DNA of 64,000 nucleotides from Acidobacteriaceae bacterium KBS 89 (GCA_000381605.1 KB906754.1:372001-436000); one strand, 5' to 3'; counted from the first letter of the stretch, positions 52,861 through 62,404 are shown. Notes: generated by a model from the letters alone, not told the origin. Translations and numbers: made by a program.

Positions 52861-53229
52861 TTACCCTTTGGTGCGATCTTTGATCTGCTTGGCGAGCTTC
52901 TCGATCTGCTGCGCCTTCTTTACGAAAGTTACGGGAAACACAGCTGCGAGGTTGGTATGTTCAACCTCTTCCTTGAGTTCGGACGCCAGCTTGTAGAGTT
53001 GCTGCACCATAGCGGCAATCTGCTCCCCGTTCATCGGGTTCGGCGCAGCCTTATTTGTGTTCGAGACGGGCGGACCATTCAGTCCACCCGGAAAGTTCTG
53101 GTTGGTCGGGGCATTCGGAGATGGCATCGGTTGCGGGGCTTGCGGGGCAGCAAGCATCCACGGCCCTGTTGCCACAGCACCTGCCGCCCCAACAACGCTT
53201 TTCAGTAAGCTGCGACGCGATTTAAGCAT
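52861..53229 (-). CDS. Small Tat-signal hypothetical protein
   Basis: A 122-residue protein beginning KSRRSLLKSVVGAAGAVATG, a twin-Arg export signal, then a Pro/Asn-rich linker and a helical end (MNGEQIAAMVQQLYKLASEL, KKAQQIEKLAKQIKDRTKG). Probably periplasmic. GAGGAG lies about 12 bases before ATG. Its stop is 5 bases from the convergent TPR gene's stop. No family name. Confidence 0.75.
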   Translation of the reverse strand: MLKSRRSLLKSVVGAAGAVATGPWMLAAPQAPQPMPSPNAPTNQNFPGGLNGPPVSNTNKAAPNPMNGEQIAAMVQQLYKLASELKEEVEHTNLAAVFPVTFVKKAQQIEKLAKQIKDRTKG

Positions 53230-53502
53230 GGCAAGGTTAATCTCCTCATGCGTCCTGCCTCAGGGGCCCAATTCTATACCAACCACCTGTTGTGCAATCG
53301 AGAACAACGTTCGCCGGATTTTTCCTAACTTTTGAGCTAGGCACTTCCGCAAGCACCTGCACCACTTTAAGCGAGGGGAAGCACCGGACGGCGTACTATG
53401 GCCTTGCAACTCTCCAATCGAATCGCGGAGGATGTGGTCGCGTAGAAGTGCGCGGCCCAGCTTGCTGCACTATGGAATCGGGTTAGGCTTGAAGGGGTCG
53501 AA

Positions 53503-56500
53503 ATGGATCGTAGTGGGAGGCTATTCAAGTGGGCATACAGAGTTGGCAGGATTCCCCTCTCTCTAGTTTTTCTTCCCCTGCTCTGCAATCCTCTGCAAGG
53601 GAGGACCAGTGTCAAAAGCCCTGCTCAGGGTGAAGCGGTTCGCCTAAATAACATTGGCACAGCTCTAATGAATCAACAGCTCTTAGAGAAGGCCATCGAT
53701 AAGTTCGGCGAGGCTTACAAACTTGATCCATCGCTTACCGTTGCGGAGTTGAATAGGGGCATCGCACTGTTGTACCTTCAACGGCTGCCGGAGGCAACGA
53801 CGGCATTGCAACATGCGGCGGCTCAGGCCCCGAATAATCCGCGTATCTGGTATGTCTTCGGGTTGCTCTACCGTAGCGACAACAAGCCGAAGCAGAGCAT
53901 GGAAGCCTTCCGGAAAGTACTCAGGCTTGATCCCTCCAACGCAGACAGTCACTATTTCTTAGGATCTTTTCTTCTAGACCAGCGCGACCTCCCGGCTGCA
54001 GAGGCCGAATTCCGCGCCGCGCTGCGGCTTTCACCACTGCATGCGTCTGCCGAATTTGGACTCGCCCGTACGTTGCAACGTCAGGGCAGAGTGGACGAGG
54101 CCCGTGTAGCGGGGGAACGCTTTAGGCAGTTGACAAACGCGAAGCTGTCCTTCCCGTTCTCTCATACCTATGGGGAAGAGGGAAGTCTTGGACGAGCGGA
54201 GGACGCTGCCACAAACGCGCCGAAGTTAGGGCCAATGATTCCGGTCACGTTTTCGAAGGCGTGGGAGAACTCGAGCGACGAGGCACGGAGATCGGACACC
54301 GCCGCCCACACTAACAGTGCCTGCCTGATCGATGTAGACGGAGACGGTCGAGCCAGCTTACTTATGATGGTGAGCGGACCATCGGCTATTCGAATGTTTC
54401 GGAGCATGGGAACCGGCGGCTTTGAGCTGGTAGCGCCAGCTCAATCCGGGCTGGAGGTCAGTGGTGACGGCATAGCCTGTGCCGCGGGCGACTTCGATAA
54501 TGATGGGTTGCCGGATGTCGCAATCGCCATGAGTGACCGGGTACTACTGTTTCGGAATATCGGTGGTGGCAGGTTTGCCGATGTGACCGAGGCCGCAAAA
54601 ATCATTCCAATGAATCACCCGTCCGGCCTGATCTTTGTCGACTACGATCACGATGGAGATTTGGATCTGTTCGTCACAGGGGAAGGAAATACCGGCGCGA
54701 AGCTTAACGTTCTATGGCGAAACAATGGCAACAAAACCTTCACAGACTGGACGCAACAAGCGGGATTGGGTGGCGATGTCAGCACGACCGCGTCAGTGCT
54801 CACGGACTTGAATAATGACCGAGCCGTTGACCTCGTTGTGACGGGCTCGGGTTCGGCACCCACTTTTTTCGTCAATCCACGTGACGGAGCATTTCGCCCC
54901 ATTCCTCTATTTTCGGAAAAAGGGCTCCCGCCAACCACCGGAGTTGTGGCCTTTGATTTCAACAAGGACGGGTGGATGGACATTGCACTGACCCATGCTG
55001 GTGCGCCTGGGGTCACGCTTTGGAGAAATATCGACGGCAAACGCTTTGAGCGAGTGGCTCTTCCGCTTCAAAATGCAACCAGGGGATGGAGCGTCGCAGC
55101 GATCGATTTCGACAATGACGGATGGCTTGATCTTGCGATGGTCGTCGGGACAGCGAGCGAATCGAAGCTGAGGGTATTACGCAACGTTGGGCCGGATGGG
55201 TTTGTCGACGTGACGGAGCAGTTGAAGCTGGAAGAGACACAGTTGAAGTCGCCACGTTCGCTGATGGCCGTGGATTGGAATGGTGATGGCGCGGCTGACC
55301 TCGTCGTTACGCAGACGAATGGAGGGGCTGTGGCGCTAGTGAACAAAGGTGGAGAACGAAATCACTCGCTGAAGATCTCATTGAAGGGTCTTGCCGATAG
55401 CAAGAGCGCGCTTGGCACCAAGGTGGAAGTTTTCGCAAATGGCGTGTGGCAAAAGTGGGAGGTGACCAGCACGTTGGACATTATTGCCGGGCTTGGCGGA
55501 GCAGATCAAGCTGACCTTCTTCGCTTGTTGTGGCCAACCGGGGTACCGCAGGATGAGGTTGACGTACCCGCAGGCAAAAGACTGGTGCTGACAGAGTTGG
55601 ACCGTCGCGGCAGTTCATGCCCAACGTTGTTTGCCTGGAACGGCGGCAAATTCGCCTTTGTCTCCGATGTACTCGGCGCGGGAGTGGTAGGGCATTGGAC
55701 GTCCCCCGTGGAGCGCAACACTTCAGATCCTGATGAATGGATCAAAATTGACGGAGCGCAATTGAAAGCTCACCACGGCAGGCTGAGTCTGCGCTTTGGT
55801 GAACCGATGGAGGAGGTCAACTTCATCGATCAAGTTCGTCTGGTTGCCATCGATCATCCGGAAGGAACCAACGTATTTCCGAATGAAAGGTTTCTAAGCG
55901 AAACACCTTTTGTGACGACTAAAACGATTTTGAGCCAAACATCCCATGCTCCTGCAGGAGCCTGGGATGACCATGGGAATGATGTGCTTACATTGCTGCG
56001 CAGCGTGGACCATACATATGTTAAGGATTTTAAGAATCTGCCGTACGCCGGGTTTACTGACTCGCATGCTCTGACAATTGACCTGGGTGAATGGACGCCA
56101 GCAAAGCCATTGCTTCTGCTGCTTCACGGATTCATTGAATACTTCTCTGCAAATTCGATGTACGCGGCGTGGCAGGCGGGTATCGCCCCGGTGCCACCCT
56201 CTGTCGAAGCTCAACTCCCGGATGGGTCTTGGCGGCGCATCATCGAAGACATGGGCTTCCCTGCCGGTTTACCCCGCACGATAGTCGTCGACCTCACCGG
56301 GAAAGTACCTGCAGGAAGTCGCCGCATACGCCTGGTTACGAATCTGCAGATCTACTGGGATCAAGTGCTCGTCGATAACGCGGCAAAGTTGACGGGCGGA
56401 TCGACAGGTCGCAGGATCCGGCAAACCGAGTTACCGTTGATGAATGCATCGCTTGCCTTCCGCGGTTACCCACAACAGATTGACGGAGCCGCGCCCGGCG

Positions 56501-56964
56501 ACTTGAACTACAACTACAAGCAGATGAGCCGTACCGGTCCGTTCATACAGCAGCGAGGTGCTTACACGCACTATGGTGATGTGACTCCACTGCTTCAACG
56601 CATTGACGATGAATATGTGATTTTTGGAACCGGCGAGGATATGGACCTGGAATTTAACGCTGCCGCACAACCCGGATTACCGGCGCATTGGGTTCGTGAT
56701 TATTTTTTCTATGCCAACGGATTTGTAAAGGATATGGACTTCTATGAGGCGTCTCCTTTCACGGTAGACGCAATGCCCTTTCATGCGATGAGTAGTTATC
56801 CCTATCGGAGCAAGGAACACTATCCGGACGACGCAAAGCACATCGCGTACCAGCTGGAATGGAACGACCGCTTCGAGTCGGGCAGTGCTGCTCATAGGTA
56901 TGAGTTCCGTTATTTGCCAACTCTGTCGGCGCCTGGTGCAACCGACACAAGAAATCCTCAATGA
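53503..56964 (+). CDS. Fused TPR / FG-GAP / ASPIC-UnbV protein
   Basis: An 1153-residue protein that combines, in order, an N-terminal signal-like segment (about 12-33), TPR hairpins (about 45-215: LEKAIDKFGEAYKLDPSLTV, PKQSMEAFRKVLRLDPSNAD), FG-GAP blades with Ca loops (DVDGDGRAS, DFDNDGLPD, DYDHDGDLD, DFNKDGWMD, DFDNDGWLD, DWNGDGAAD; about 275-625), an ASPIC/UnbV-like part (NHSLKISLKGLADSKSALGT; about 630-690) and a ~450-residue C-terminal region of unknown fold. GGGG 6 bases before ATG. Its stop overlaps the amidase start by 4 bases. It shows that the TPR and CRTAC1 parts elsewhere in the window work together. Confidence 0.93.
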   Translation: MDRSGRLFKWAYRVGRIPLSLVFLPLLCNPLQGRTSVKSPAQGEAVRLNNIGTALMNQQLLEKAIDKFGEAYKLDPSLTVAELNRGIALLYLQRLPEATTALQHAAAQAPNNPRIWYVFGLLYRSDNKPKQSMEAFRKVLRLDPSNADSHYFLGSFLLDQRDLPAAEAEFRAALRLSPLHASAEFGLARTLQRQGRVDEARVAGERFRQLTNAKLSFPFSHTYGEEGSLGRAEDAATNAPKLGPMIPVTFSKAWENSSDEARRSDTAAHTNSACLIDVDGDGRASLLMMVSGPSAIRMFRSMGTGGFELVAPAQSGLEVSGDGIACAAGDFDNDGLPDVAIAMSDRVLLFRNIGGGRFADVTEAAKIIPMNHPSGLIFVDYDHDGDLDLFVTGEGNTGAKLNVLWRNNGNKTFTDWTQQAGLGGDVSTTASVLTDLNNDRAVDLVVTGSGSAPTFFVNPRDGAFRPIPLFSEKGLPPTTGVVAFDFNKDGWMDIALTHAGAPGVTLWRNIDGKRFERVALPLQNATRGWSVAAIDFDNDGWLDLAMVVGTASESKLRVLRNVGPDGFVDVTEQLKLEETQLKSPRSLMAVDWNGDGAADLVVTQTNGGAVALVNKGGERNHSLKISLKGLADSKSALGTKVEVFANGVWQKWEVTSTLDIIAGLGGADQADLLRLLWPTGVPQDEVDVPAGKRLVLTELDRRGSSCPTLFAWNGGKFAFVSDVLGAGVVGHWTSPVERNTSDPDEWIKIDGAQLKAHHGRLSLRFGEPMEEVNFIDQVRLVAIDHPEGTNVFPNERFLSETPFVTTKTILSQTSHAPAGAWDDHGNDVLTLLRSVDHTYVKDFKNLPYAGFTDSHALTIDLGEWTPAKPLLLLLHGFIEYFSANSMYAAWQAGIAPVPPSVEAQLPDGSWRRIIEDMGFPAGLPRTIVVDLTGKVPAGSRRIRLVTNLQIYWDQVLVDNAAKLTGGSTGRRIRQTELPLMNASLAFRGYPQQIDGAAPGDLNYNYKQMSRTGPFIQQRGAYTHYGDVTPLLQRIDDEYVIFGTGEDMDLEFNAAAQPGLPAHWVRDYFFYANGFVKDMDFYEASPFTVDAMPFHAMSSYPYRSKEHYPDDAKHIAYQLEWNDRFESGSAAHRYEFRYLPTLSAPGATDTRNPQ

Positions 56965-58391
56965 GCGACGTGGTCCTGCGTTCCGCTGTCGAGATGCTGA
57001 CGATGCTCCGCGCTCGGAAGGTATCTCCACTTGAGCTTGCTGAAGAGCACATTCGACAAATCGACAGACTCAATCCGCAGCTCAATGCGTTGATCGACTT
57101 TGATGCTGACCGCGTGCGTGCGCAGGCCGCTGCTCTCGGTCAATCCGGGAGGGCGCCCGGAATGCTCTCCGGCCTTCCCATGTCGGTGAAAGCCTCGATC
57201 TCAGTGGCGGGACACCGGTGCGAGACAGGTAGTCCGCTGAACCAGGGGCACATCCCGGCCAGAGATGCGATCATCGTTTCGCGGATGCGGCAGGCGGGGG
57301 CAGTCGTGCTCGGAACGACCAACTGTCCTGAGTTCCTGATGGCGTATGAGACGGACAATTGTCTGTATGGACGAACATCCAACCCTTGGGATCTCGAACG
57401 GACGGCGGGCGGATCGAGCGGCGGCGAATCTGCCGCTATCGCTGCTGGCTTGTCTGCGGCTGGTTTTGGCAGTGACAGCGGTGGATCCGTGCGGGTTCCA
57501 GCACACTTCACTGGCATCTGCGCACTCAAGCCGACACCAGGCCGAATTCCTGGTGATGGCCACCTGCCTCCGTGCGCTGGGCCATTTTCGCTCCTTGGAA
57601 CCATCGGGCCGATGGCACGTACGATCGAAGATGTGTCGCTGCTCTTTCGAGCACTCTCGGGCCCGGCGGACACCGACCCCATTGCTGCACCGGTTCCCTT
57701 GCAGCAACATTCCCTGGAAGATCTGCACCAGGTTCCCATTGGTTTCTTCGAAGATGACGGTCTGACTTCAGTCACCCCGGAAACTCGCCAGGCGGTGAGG
57801 AGCGCGGTTGCTTCCTTGCGCCGACAGGGGTTTCGTGTTGAGCCATTTCGGCCGTGTGCCCTGGAGGAGGCGCGCACACTTTGGTGGAAGATCTTCGTCC
57901 GTGGCGGGACGATGTTGATTGACCGCATGATTGCGGGACAGCGAGCCATGCTGAGTCCTATCCTCGAAGACTTTCTTAGCATCGCGCACGCCGAGGCACC
58001 CCTATCTGGAGAGGAACTACTCTCCGCCTGGGTAGATTGCGATAGGGTGCGGGGAAAACTATTAACAGAGATGCGTCAGTATCCGATTCTCCTAATGCCC
58101 GTTTGCTCAGTGCCGGCGTTTCGTCACGGCGAGCGGGAGTGGAATATCGGTGGCCAAACGGTGGCCTATCTGGATGCGATGCGATATACCCAATGGTTCA
58201 ATCTACTGGGAGGACCAGCTGCAGTCATTCCCGTGGGTCGATCGGCAGAGAACCTGCCAATTGGGATTCAGATCGCGGGCAGACCATATCAAGACGAAAT
58301 TGTGCTCGGAATTGCTGCCGTATTGGAGCAGGACTTCCGTTATCTGCCACCGCCCCTTGCGAATCAGGAACTAAGGACTGCAAGCGCATGA
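56961..58391 (+). CDS. Amidase signature family hydrolase
   Basis: A 476-residue amidase. The Ser-cisSer-Lys triad is visible: Lys77 in LPMSVKASISV, cis-Ser152 in TAGGSSGGESAA and nucleophile Ser176 in SDSGGSVRVP. Family members cleave amides, including fatty-acid amides or aminoacyl-tRNA amides; there are no GatB/GatC genes nearby and the C-terminus differs from GatA, so a tRNA role is unlikely. Cytosolic unless exported by an unseen signal; none is present. It is translationally coupled to the giant TPR/FG-GAP gene, a firm operon link. Confidence 0.93.
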   Translation: MSDVVLRSAVEMLTMLRARKVSPLELAEEHIRQIDRLNPQLNALIDFDADRVRAQAAALGQSGRAPGMLSGLPMSVKASISVAGHRCETGSPLNQGHIPARDAIIVSRMRQAGAVVLGTTNCPEFLMAYETDNCLYGRTSNPWDLERTAGGSSGGESAAIAAGLSAAGFGSDSGGSVRVPAHFTGICALKPTPGRIPGDGHLPPCAGPFSLLGTIGPMARTIEDVSLLFRALSGPADTDPIAAPVPLQQHSLEDLHQVPIGFFEDDGLTSVTPETRQAVRSAVASLRRQGFRVEPFRPCALEEARTLWWKIFVRGGTMLIDRMIAGQRAMLSPILEDFLSIAHAEAPLSGEELLSAWVDCDRVRGKLLTEMRQYPILLMPVCSVPAFRHGEREWNIGGQTVAYLDAMRYTQWFNLLGGPAAVIPVGRSAENLPIGIQIAGRPYQDEIVLGIAAVLEQDFRYLPPPLANQELRTASA

Positions 58392-58401
58392 AAAATGAGC
58401 C

Positions 58402-58427
58402 TCCGGCGCGAACGACCGGATCTTTTT
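58402..58427 (+). terminator. Rho-independent terminator after the amidase
   Basis: Arms TCCGG (58402-58406) and CCGGA (58416-58420) with a 9-base loop, followed by TCTTTTT, 11 bases after the amidase stop. Confidence 0.7.
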
Positions 58428-58599
58428 ATGGAAGAGTCTAATTTCTTCCCTTTCAGCGGCGCGACAGACAATCTTCGTGCGGCGAGCCTCTTGCCAACTG
58501 CGCTCTGATTGGAAATTGGAGATGAATGTCTTCTTCATCTAAACGGCCGCGGGCGCACACCCCATAACTGATCCAGGGCCAGCCACATGATGAAGAATG

Positions 58600-59583
58600 T
58601 CACCAATTGTCGGAAGTGGGGCGCCAGGTCTTGTCCGGATTGTAGAGCTCCATGTTCTTGACGATGCTGATCGAATCAGGCCCTAGGTCCTTCTGGTAGA
58701 CAACTCCATCGTAGTCCACCATGAATGTCTTTACGCCTGTGACGCGATATTCGGCGGGTACTGCTACGAGTGCAAATCCGCCTATCATCGCGCCCTCGAT
58801 CATGTAGTCGAGCTTCCCTAAGGGCGCATCGGGACCTTGCCCTTTCAATACTTTGAAATAATATCCGTGGAAAGGCTTGGCCTTATTGTTGTACCCCTCA
58901 GCAAGAGCCTTCGCTGCCGCCTCTCCGACTGGACCTCCCCAACTGCCGTCCGGGTTTTGCCAGGCCAGTCCATCCTGTTTTCCTGGTGTGCTGATAATTC
59001 GCTGCGCGTACTGATTCACACCGGAGTCGTCGTGGATCTGCTCGGCGTAGTCCTTCTGAGCTTCCACAAAGCCGCGGCAAATAGTGATGGCGTCCAGTTC
59101 GTTGGTTCCGATGCGTCGGTACAGAATCTCCTTCAGGCCTGCCTTGGTATTGAAATACCATTTCCCCTCTTTCTTAACGATGGGGATTGGAAGTGGCCAC
59201 TCTTCATTGCCGACGGAAAGAATGGCGCGATTGGGGTTCTTGGGGTCTACGACCACATCATTCTTTTCGTGAGCTTCCGCGGCAAATGATGCGGCATTGT
59301 TCTTGTCCCGAACGGCGTCCGCTGTCGAAACGATGTCCTTGCCATCCGGTCCGAACATTCCCATGAGAGCGGGCACGTTATAGTCTGCCGCTGCCTGGAT
59401 GAGAGCCTCGGCAGCCTGTTTTGGAGTGGCAAACGACGTCTGTGCTGGCTGCGATGCAGCTGCTGCGGTTTGGCTCGATTGTGGAGCTGCATGGCCGAGG
59501 ACCGTCAGCGCGCACGACAGGGCGACCACCTGTGCGGCGACAAGGGATCTCGATGGTAAGAAATTGAACGTATTTGAGCTCAT
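58600..59583 (-). CDS. DUF2950 family exported protein
   Basis: A 327-residue protein with a signal peptide (about 10-33, LVAAQVVALSCALTVLGHAA). The DUF2950 plan is seen: FATPKQAAEALIQAAADYNV, ILYRRIGTNELDAITICRGF, YAEQIHDDSGVNQYAQRII, GLAWQNPDGSWGGPVGEAA and KPFHGYYFKVLKGQGPDAPL. ATG at 59583 has AAGGA about 8 bases upstream; ATG at 59601 is possible. The open frame runs on to 60090 but that is antisense-like low-complexity. Function unknown, probably periplasmic. It directly follows the DUF3300 gene and is almost certainly co-transcribed. Confidence 0.93.
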   Translation of the reverse strand: MSSNTFNFLPSRSLVAAQVVALSCALTVLGHAAPQSSQTAAAASQPAQTSFATPKQAAEALIQAAADYNVPALMGMFGPDGKDIVSTADAVRDKNNAASFAAEAHEKNDVVVDPKNPNRAILSVGNEEWPLPIPIVKKEGKWYFNTKAGLKEILYRRIGTNELDAITICRGFVEAQKDYAEQIHDDSGVNQYAQRIISTPGKQDGLAWQNPDGSWGGPVGEAAAKALAEGYNNKAKPFHGYYFKVLKGQGPDAPLGKLDYMIEGAMIGGFALVAVPAEYRVTGVKTFMVDYDGVVYQKDLGPDSISIVKNMELYNPDKTWRPTSDNW

Positions 59584-59608
59584 GTGGTTTTCCTTGATCA
59601 TGACTTGC

Positions 59609-60922
59609 TTACCTCCGCCGTCCGCCACCACCCCTAGAGCCACCGCCCCCGCCGCCGCGGGAGCCCATGCTGGATGATCCCCGTGAACCGCTGGCTCGCG
59701 CATTGCCTCCACTGTAGCCTCCACCCCCGCCGCCGAAAGCTCCGCCGCCGCCTCCGCGGGAAACGCTTTGGTTACCGACACGATCCGCACCGCCACCGCC
59801 GCCACGATTGGTTCCCCCGCCACCGCGATCCATCGTACCTGCCTGTTGCCTACCACCGCCACCGCCGCGATCCATCGTACCTGCCTGTTGACGGCCGCCG
59901 GCTTGCCCCTGGTTCTGGCGTGCGTTCGCCTGGCGGTTAGCCATCGAATCTCCCCGGGCAGTACCACCATATTGATTCGCAGTGGCCCTGTTCGAATATG
60001 GAGCGCCGCCGCGGTGCTGTGGATTGTGCTGCCAATTGCCGTTGCCGTTGCCGCGGCCACCGGCGGGCTGCTGTGACGGACGGTTGACATTGTTTCGGTT
60101 GGAATTATTTACGAAGTTATTGTTGTTGTTGATCGTGATGTTATTGTTGCCGCCCCCGCCCCATCCGCAATGGTATCCCCAGCCTCCACCCCATGCCGCC
60201 CCCATTGCCATCCCAATGCCAAACGAAATGGCCATTCCCGCGGCATAGTATCCGACCGGAGGATAAACAATTGGCGGATAGGGATATACCGGCGGCCCGT
60301 AGACCACCGTAGGGTTATAGCTGGGAACGTAAATCACCTGAGGTTGAGCCTGCTCAATCACAACGACAGTTTTGTTTTCGACGGTCTTCGTCTCAACTTT
60401 TTGCTGTTCGGTGGATTTAAGGTTTCCCGCATTCTTAGCTTTCATGCGCATGCGCTGTACGGCTTCCATCACGTCATTCTGCTGCGCCAGAAATGCATTA
60501 CCCAGGTCCGTGGTCCACTTAATGTTTTCCGCAAGTTGCTTCACCGCATCGGGCAGCGGAGCCATAGCCTGGACGCTCGGGTCCCAGTCTTGCTTCTTAA
60601 CAGCGTCCACCAGTGCCTTATCTTTCAGGTCCTTGTGCTGAGCCAACCACTGCTGGAGCTGGATGATTTCCAAAGGATAGGTGGACGCGGCGAGAACCTG
60701 GGCCAATAGCGGATCTGGATAGAGTGCAATTGGTGCCACCAGAGAATCCAGTTGGTCGTTCGGAATCTTCGGCGCTGGTTGTTCCTGCGACGCATTTTGT
60801 GGGGGGGGCGACTGAGCATATGCTGTGAGATCGCCGGGGACGAGAAGTAACGCACAGAGCAATGCCACCCCGCTGCGGATAACCTCAAACGGCGGCCTTA
60901 TTTGAAGTATTCTCACCGTCAT
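59609..60922 (-). CDS. DUF3300 family protein with Gly-rich tail
   Basis: A 437-residue exported protein. Signal peptide (about 14-36, GVALLCALLLVPGDLTAYAQ), then the DUF3300 domain (about 50-235: DSLVAPIALYPDPLLAQVLA, ASTYPLEIIQLQQWL, QVIYVPSYNPTVVYGPPVYP), a Gly/Ala-rich hydrophobic stretch and a long Asn-, then Gly/Arg-rich low-complexity tail. Inside the tail GRQQAGTMDRGGGG occurs twice in tandem. ATG at 60922 has AAAGG about 8 bases upstream. Function unknown, probably envelope-associated. Followed 25 bases later by the DUF2950 gene. Confidence 0.93.
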   Translation of the reverse strand: MTVRILQIRPPFEVIRSGVALLCALLLVPGDLTAYAQSPPPQNASQEQPAPKIPNDQLDSLVAPIALYPDPLLAQVLAASTYPLEIIQLQQWLAQHKDLKDKALVDAVKKQDWDPSVQAMAPLPDAVKQLAENIKWTTDLGNAFLAQQNDVMEAVQRMRMKAKNAGNLKSTEQQKVETKTVENKTVVVIEQAQPQVIYVPSYNPTVVYGPPVYPYPPIVYPPVGYYAAGMAISFGIGMAMGAAWGGGWGYHCGWGGGGNNNITINNNNNFVNNSNRNNVNRPSQQPAGGRGNGNGNWQHNPQHRGGAPYSNRATANQYGGTARGDSMANRQANARQNQGQAGGRQQAGTMDRGGGGGRQQAGTMDRGGGGTNRGGGGGADRVGNQSVSRGGGGGAFGGGGGGYSGGNARASGSRGSSSMGSRGGGGGGSRGGGGRRR

Positions 60923-61213
60923 GTTTGTGACCTTTCCTGTTACCTTTTCCGTCATCCTGTGAGCCAATCCAGTCAATCACTTGGGTCGCCCTCGGGCAAT
61001 TGGTAAAAATGCTAGGTCTGCCCTGCACCTGCCTGGAAACCGAGCCCCACTCTCTCAACGGGATGTTTACTATAGCGCGCCAATATACACTCTCCTTTTG
61101 GCAACGTCGATGGTCGCTTCTCCAAGACGTGGCCTCCAGGCCCGGTGATCGGCTGAGTGTCCCGTGCGAGATGGGGCCCCGCAAATCTAGTCCACGAAAC
61201 TTGGGACAATCCC

Positions 61214-62305
61214 CTAGCTTTCACCTGGAGACATCGCGGGCGCCGACAAGAGGTCTTCGTCTAGCCAGGCAAGGAATAACGTGTATCCGACCGACAGAAC
61301 GATCGCGCCGACGAAAAGGCCAATGATACCCATCGCCATGAAACCGCCGATTGCGCCCAGGAAGATTACGAGGATCGGAACCGGTACGCCGCGCCCGAGC
61401 AACAGCGGCTTCAGCACATTGTCCATGAGTGCGACAACGATACACCAGATCAAGAAGGCCACCGCTTTGGCCGTACCCATGGTCGCGAAGACGTAGATCA
61501 CTGCGGGAATGAGCATCAGAGCTCCAATCTGCAGCACAGCGGCAATGAGGAAGAACAGTGACCATAGGCCCGCTCCGGGCAGCCCCACCACCAAAAACCC
61601 AAGGCCAGCGAACAGAGTCTGGATTAGCGCGACACCCAGAATTCCGGTGGTAACGCTGCGTATGGTCGCTTCGGCGAGCGCTTCAAACTGTGCGCCTTTG
61701 TCGCCAAAGAGATGGATTGCAAGCTTTCGCGAAAGGTTCGCACCCTGACCGGAGGTGGCGAGAAGAAATCCGGCGACCACAATCGAGATGAAAAACTGCA
61801 ACACTCCGGCGCCGACTCCGGCAGAGGCTGCAAATAGTCCGGCCGCAGCGCTCTTGAGTAGCGGAGCGAAGCTTTGAAGGGCTGCAGCGAAATTAGTAGA
61901 GGCCAAGCTCCATAGCTCGCTCACACGCGTGCCGATGATCGGCCATGTTGCGATGTTTGCTGGTGGCGCCGGGATCCTCAAGGTTCCATCACGAAGGTGA
62001 GCCGCGAGAGTCTGGAAGCCTCCGATCAACGTTTGACCGAGGAGTGCAATCGGCACGATCAAGACAGTGAGAAGAAGAACGGTGAAGAGCACGGCTGCCA
62101 ATCGGCCTCGATCACCGAGTAGCTTCTGCAGCCTGCGGTATGCAGGGTACCCAGCAATCGCAATGGTGATTCCCCACGCGACCATAGGAATGAAGGGGCG
62201 CAGAATGAAGAAGCAGGTGGCGGCAAGCAGGACGATGAGGCTAAGGTGAATTAAAACTTCGAGGGCGCGACTCAGGTGCGACTTGTCAGGTGGGTTAGGG
62301 GTCAC
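61214..62305 (-). CDS. AI-2E family (PerM-type) transporter
   Basis: A 363-residue inner-membrane protein with about seven or eight hydrophobic segments, among them LIVLLAATCFFILRPFIPMV, AAVLFTVLLLTVLIVPIALL and IGGFMAMGIIGLFVGAIVLS, with the long soluble insert after the third. The C-terminal block NVLKPLLLGRGVPVPILVIF, LGAIGGF is a family signature. Members export or exchange small molecules or ions; the AI-2 label is historic and no quorum-sensing gene is nearby. It starts with GTG at 62305; AAGGAG 6 bases upstream decides this. A short upstream ORF ends just before that site. Confidence 0.93.
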   Translation of the reverse strand: MTPNPPDKSHLSRALEVLIHLSLIVLLAATCFFILRPFIPMVAWGITIAIAGYPAYRRLQKLLGDRGRLAAVLFTVLLLTVLIVPIALLGQTLIGGFQTLAAHLRDGTLRIPAPPANIATWPIIGTRVSELWSLASTNFAAALQSFAPLLKSAAAGLFAASAGVGAGVLQFFISIVVAGFLLATSGQGANLSRKLAIHLFGDKGAQFEALAEATIRSVTTGILGVALIQTLFAGLGFLVVGLPGAGLWSLFFLIAAVLQIGALMLIPAVIYVFATMGTAKAVAFLIWCIVVALMDNVLKPLLLGRGVPVPILVIFLGAIGGFMAMGIIGLFVGAIVLSVGYTLFLAWLDEDLLSAPAMSPGES

Positions 62306-62317
62306 GTTGTTTCTCCT

Positions 62318-62404
62318 TCACAGATCAGGCCGGCTCGCTTCGATCAGCTGATCACCCAGGCTCGCCAAAATATCCTCTGAGATGCCTGCAGGCGATATCC
62401 CCAT
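62318..62404 (-). CDS. Possible 28-residue leader peptide
   Basis: ATG at 62404, with AGGGAG about 6 bases upstream, opens a 28-codon frame (GISPAGISEDILASLGDQLI and so on, ending SRPDL). Its TGA at 62318-62320 sits right before the AAGGAG ribosome site of the AI-2E gene, the arrangement of a translationally coupled leader. The peptide is helical and acidic. It also contains the 12-bp palindrome GATCAGCTGATC (62342-62353). Confidence 0.35.
   Translation of the reverse strand: MGISPAGISEDILASLGDQLIEASRPDL

Noticed and set aside
59584..60090. Upstream extension of the DUF2950 frame
   Set aside because: Low-complexity reading in a shifted frame through the Gly-rich DUF3300 tail.
60170..60709. 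179-codon plus-strand frame
   Set aside because: Antisense to the conserved DUF3300 domain; no ribosome site.
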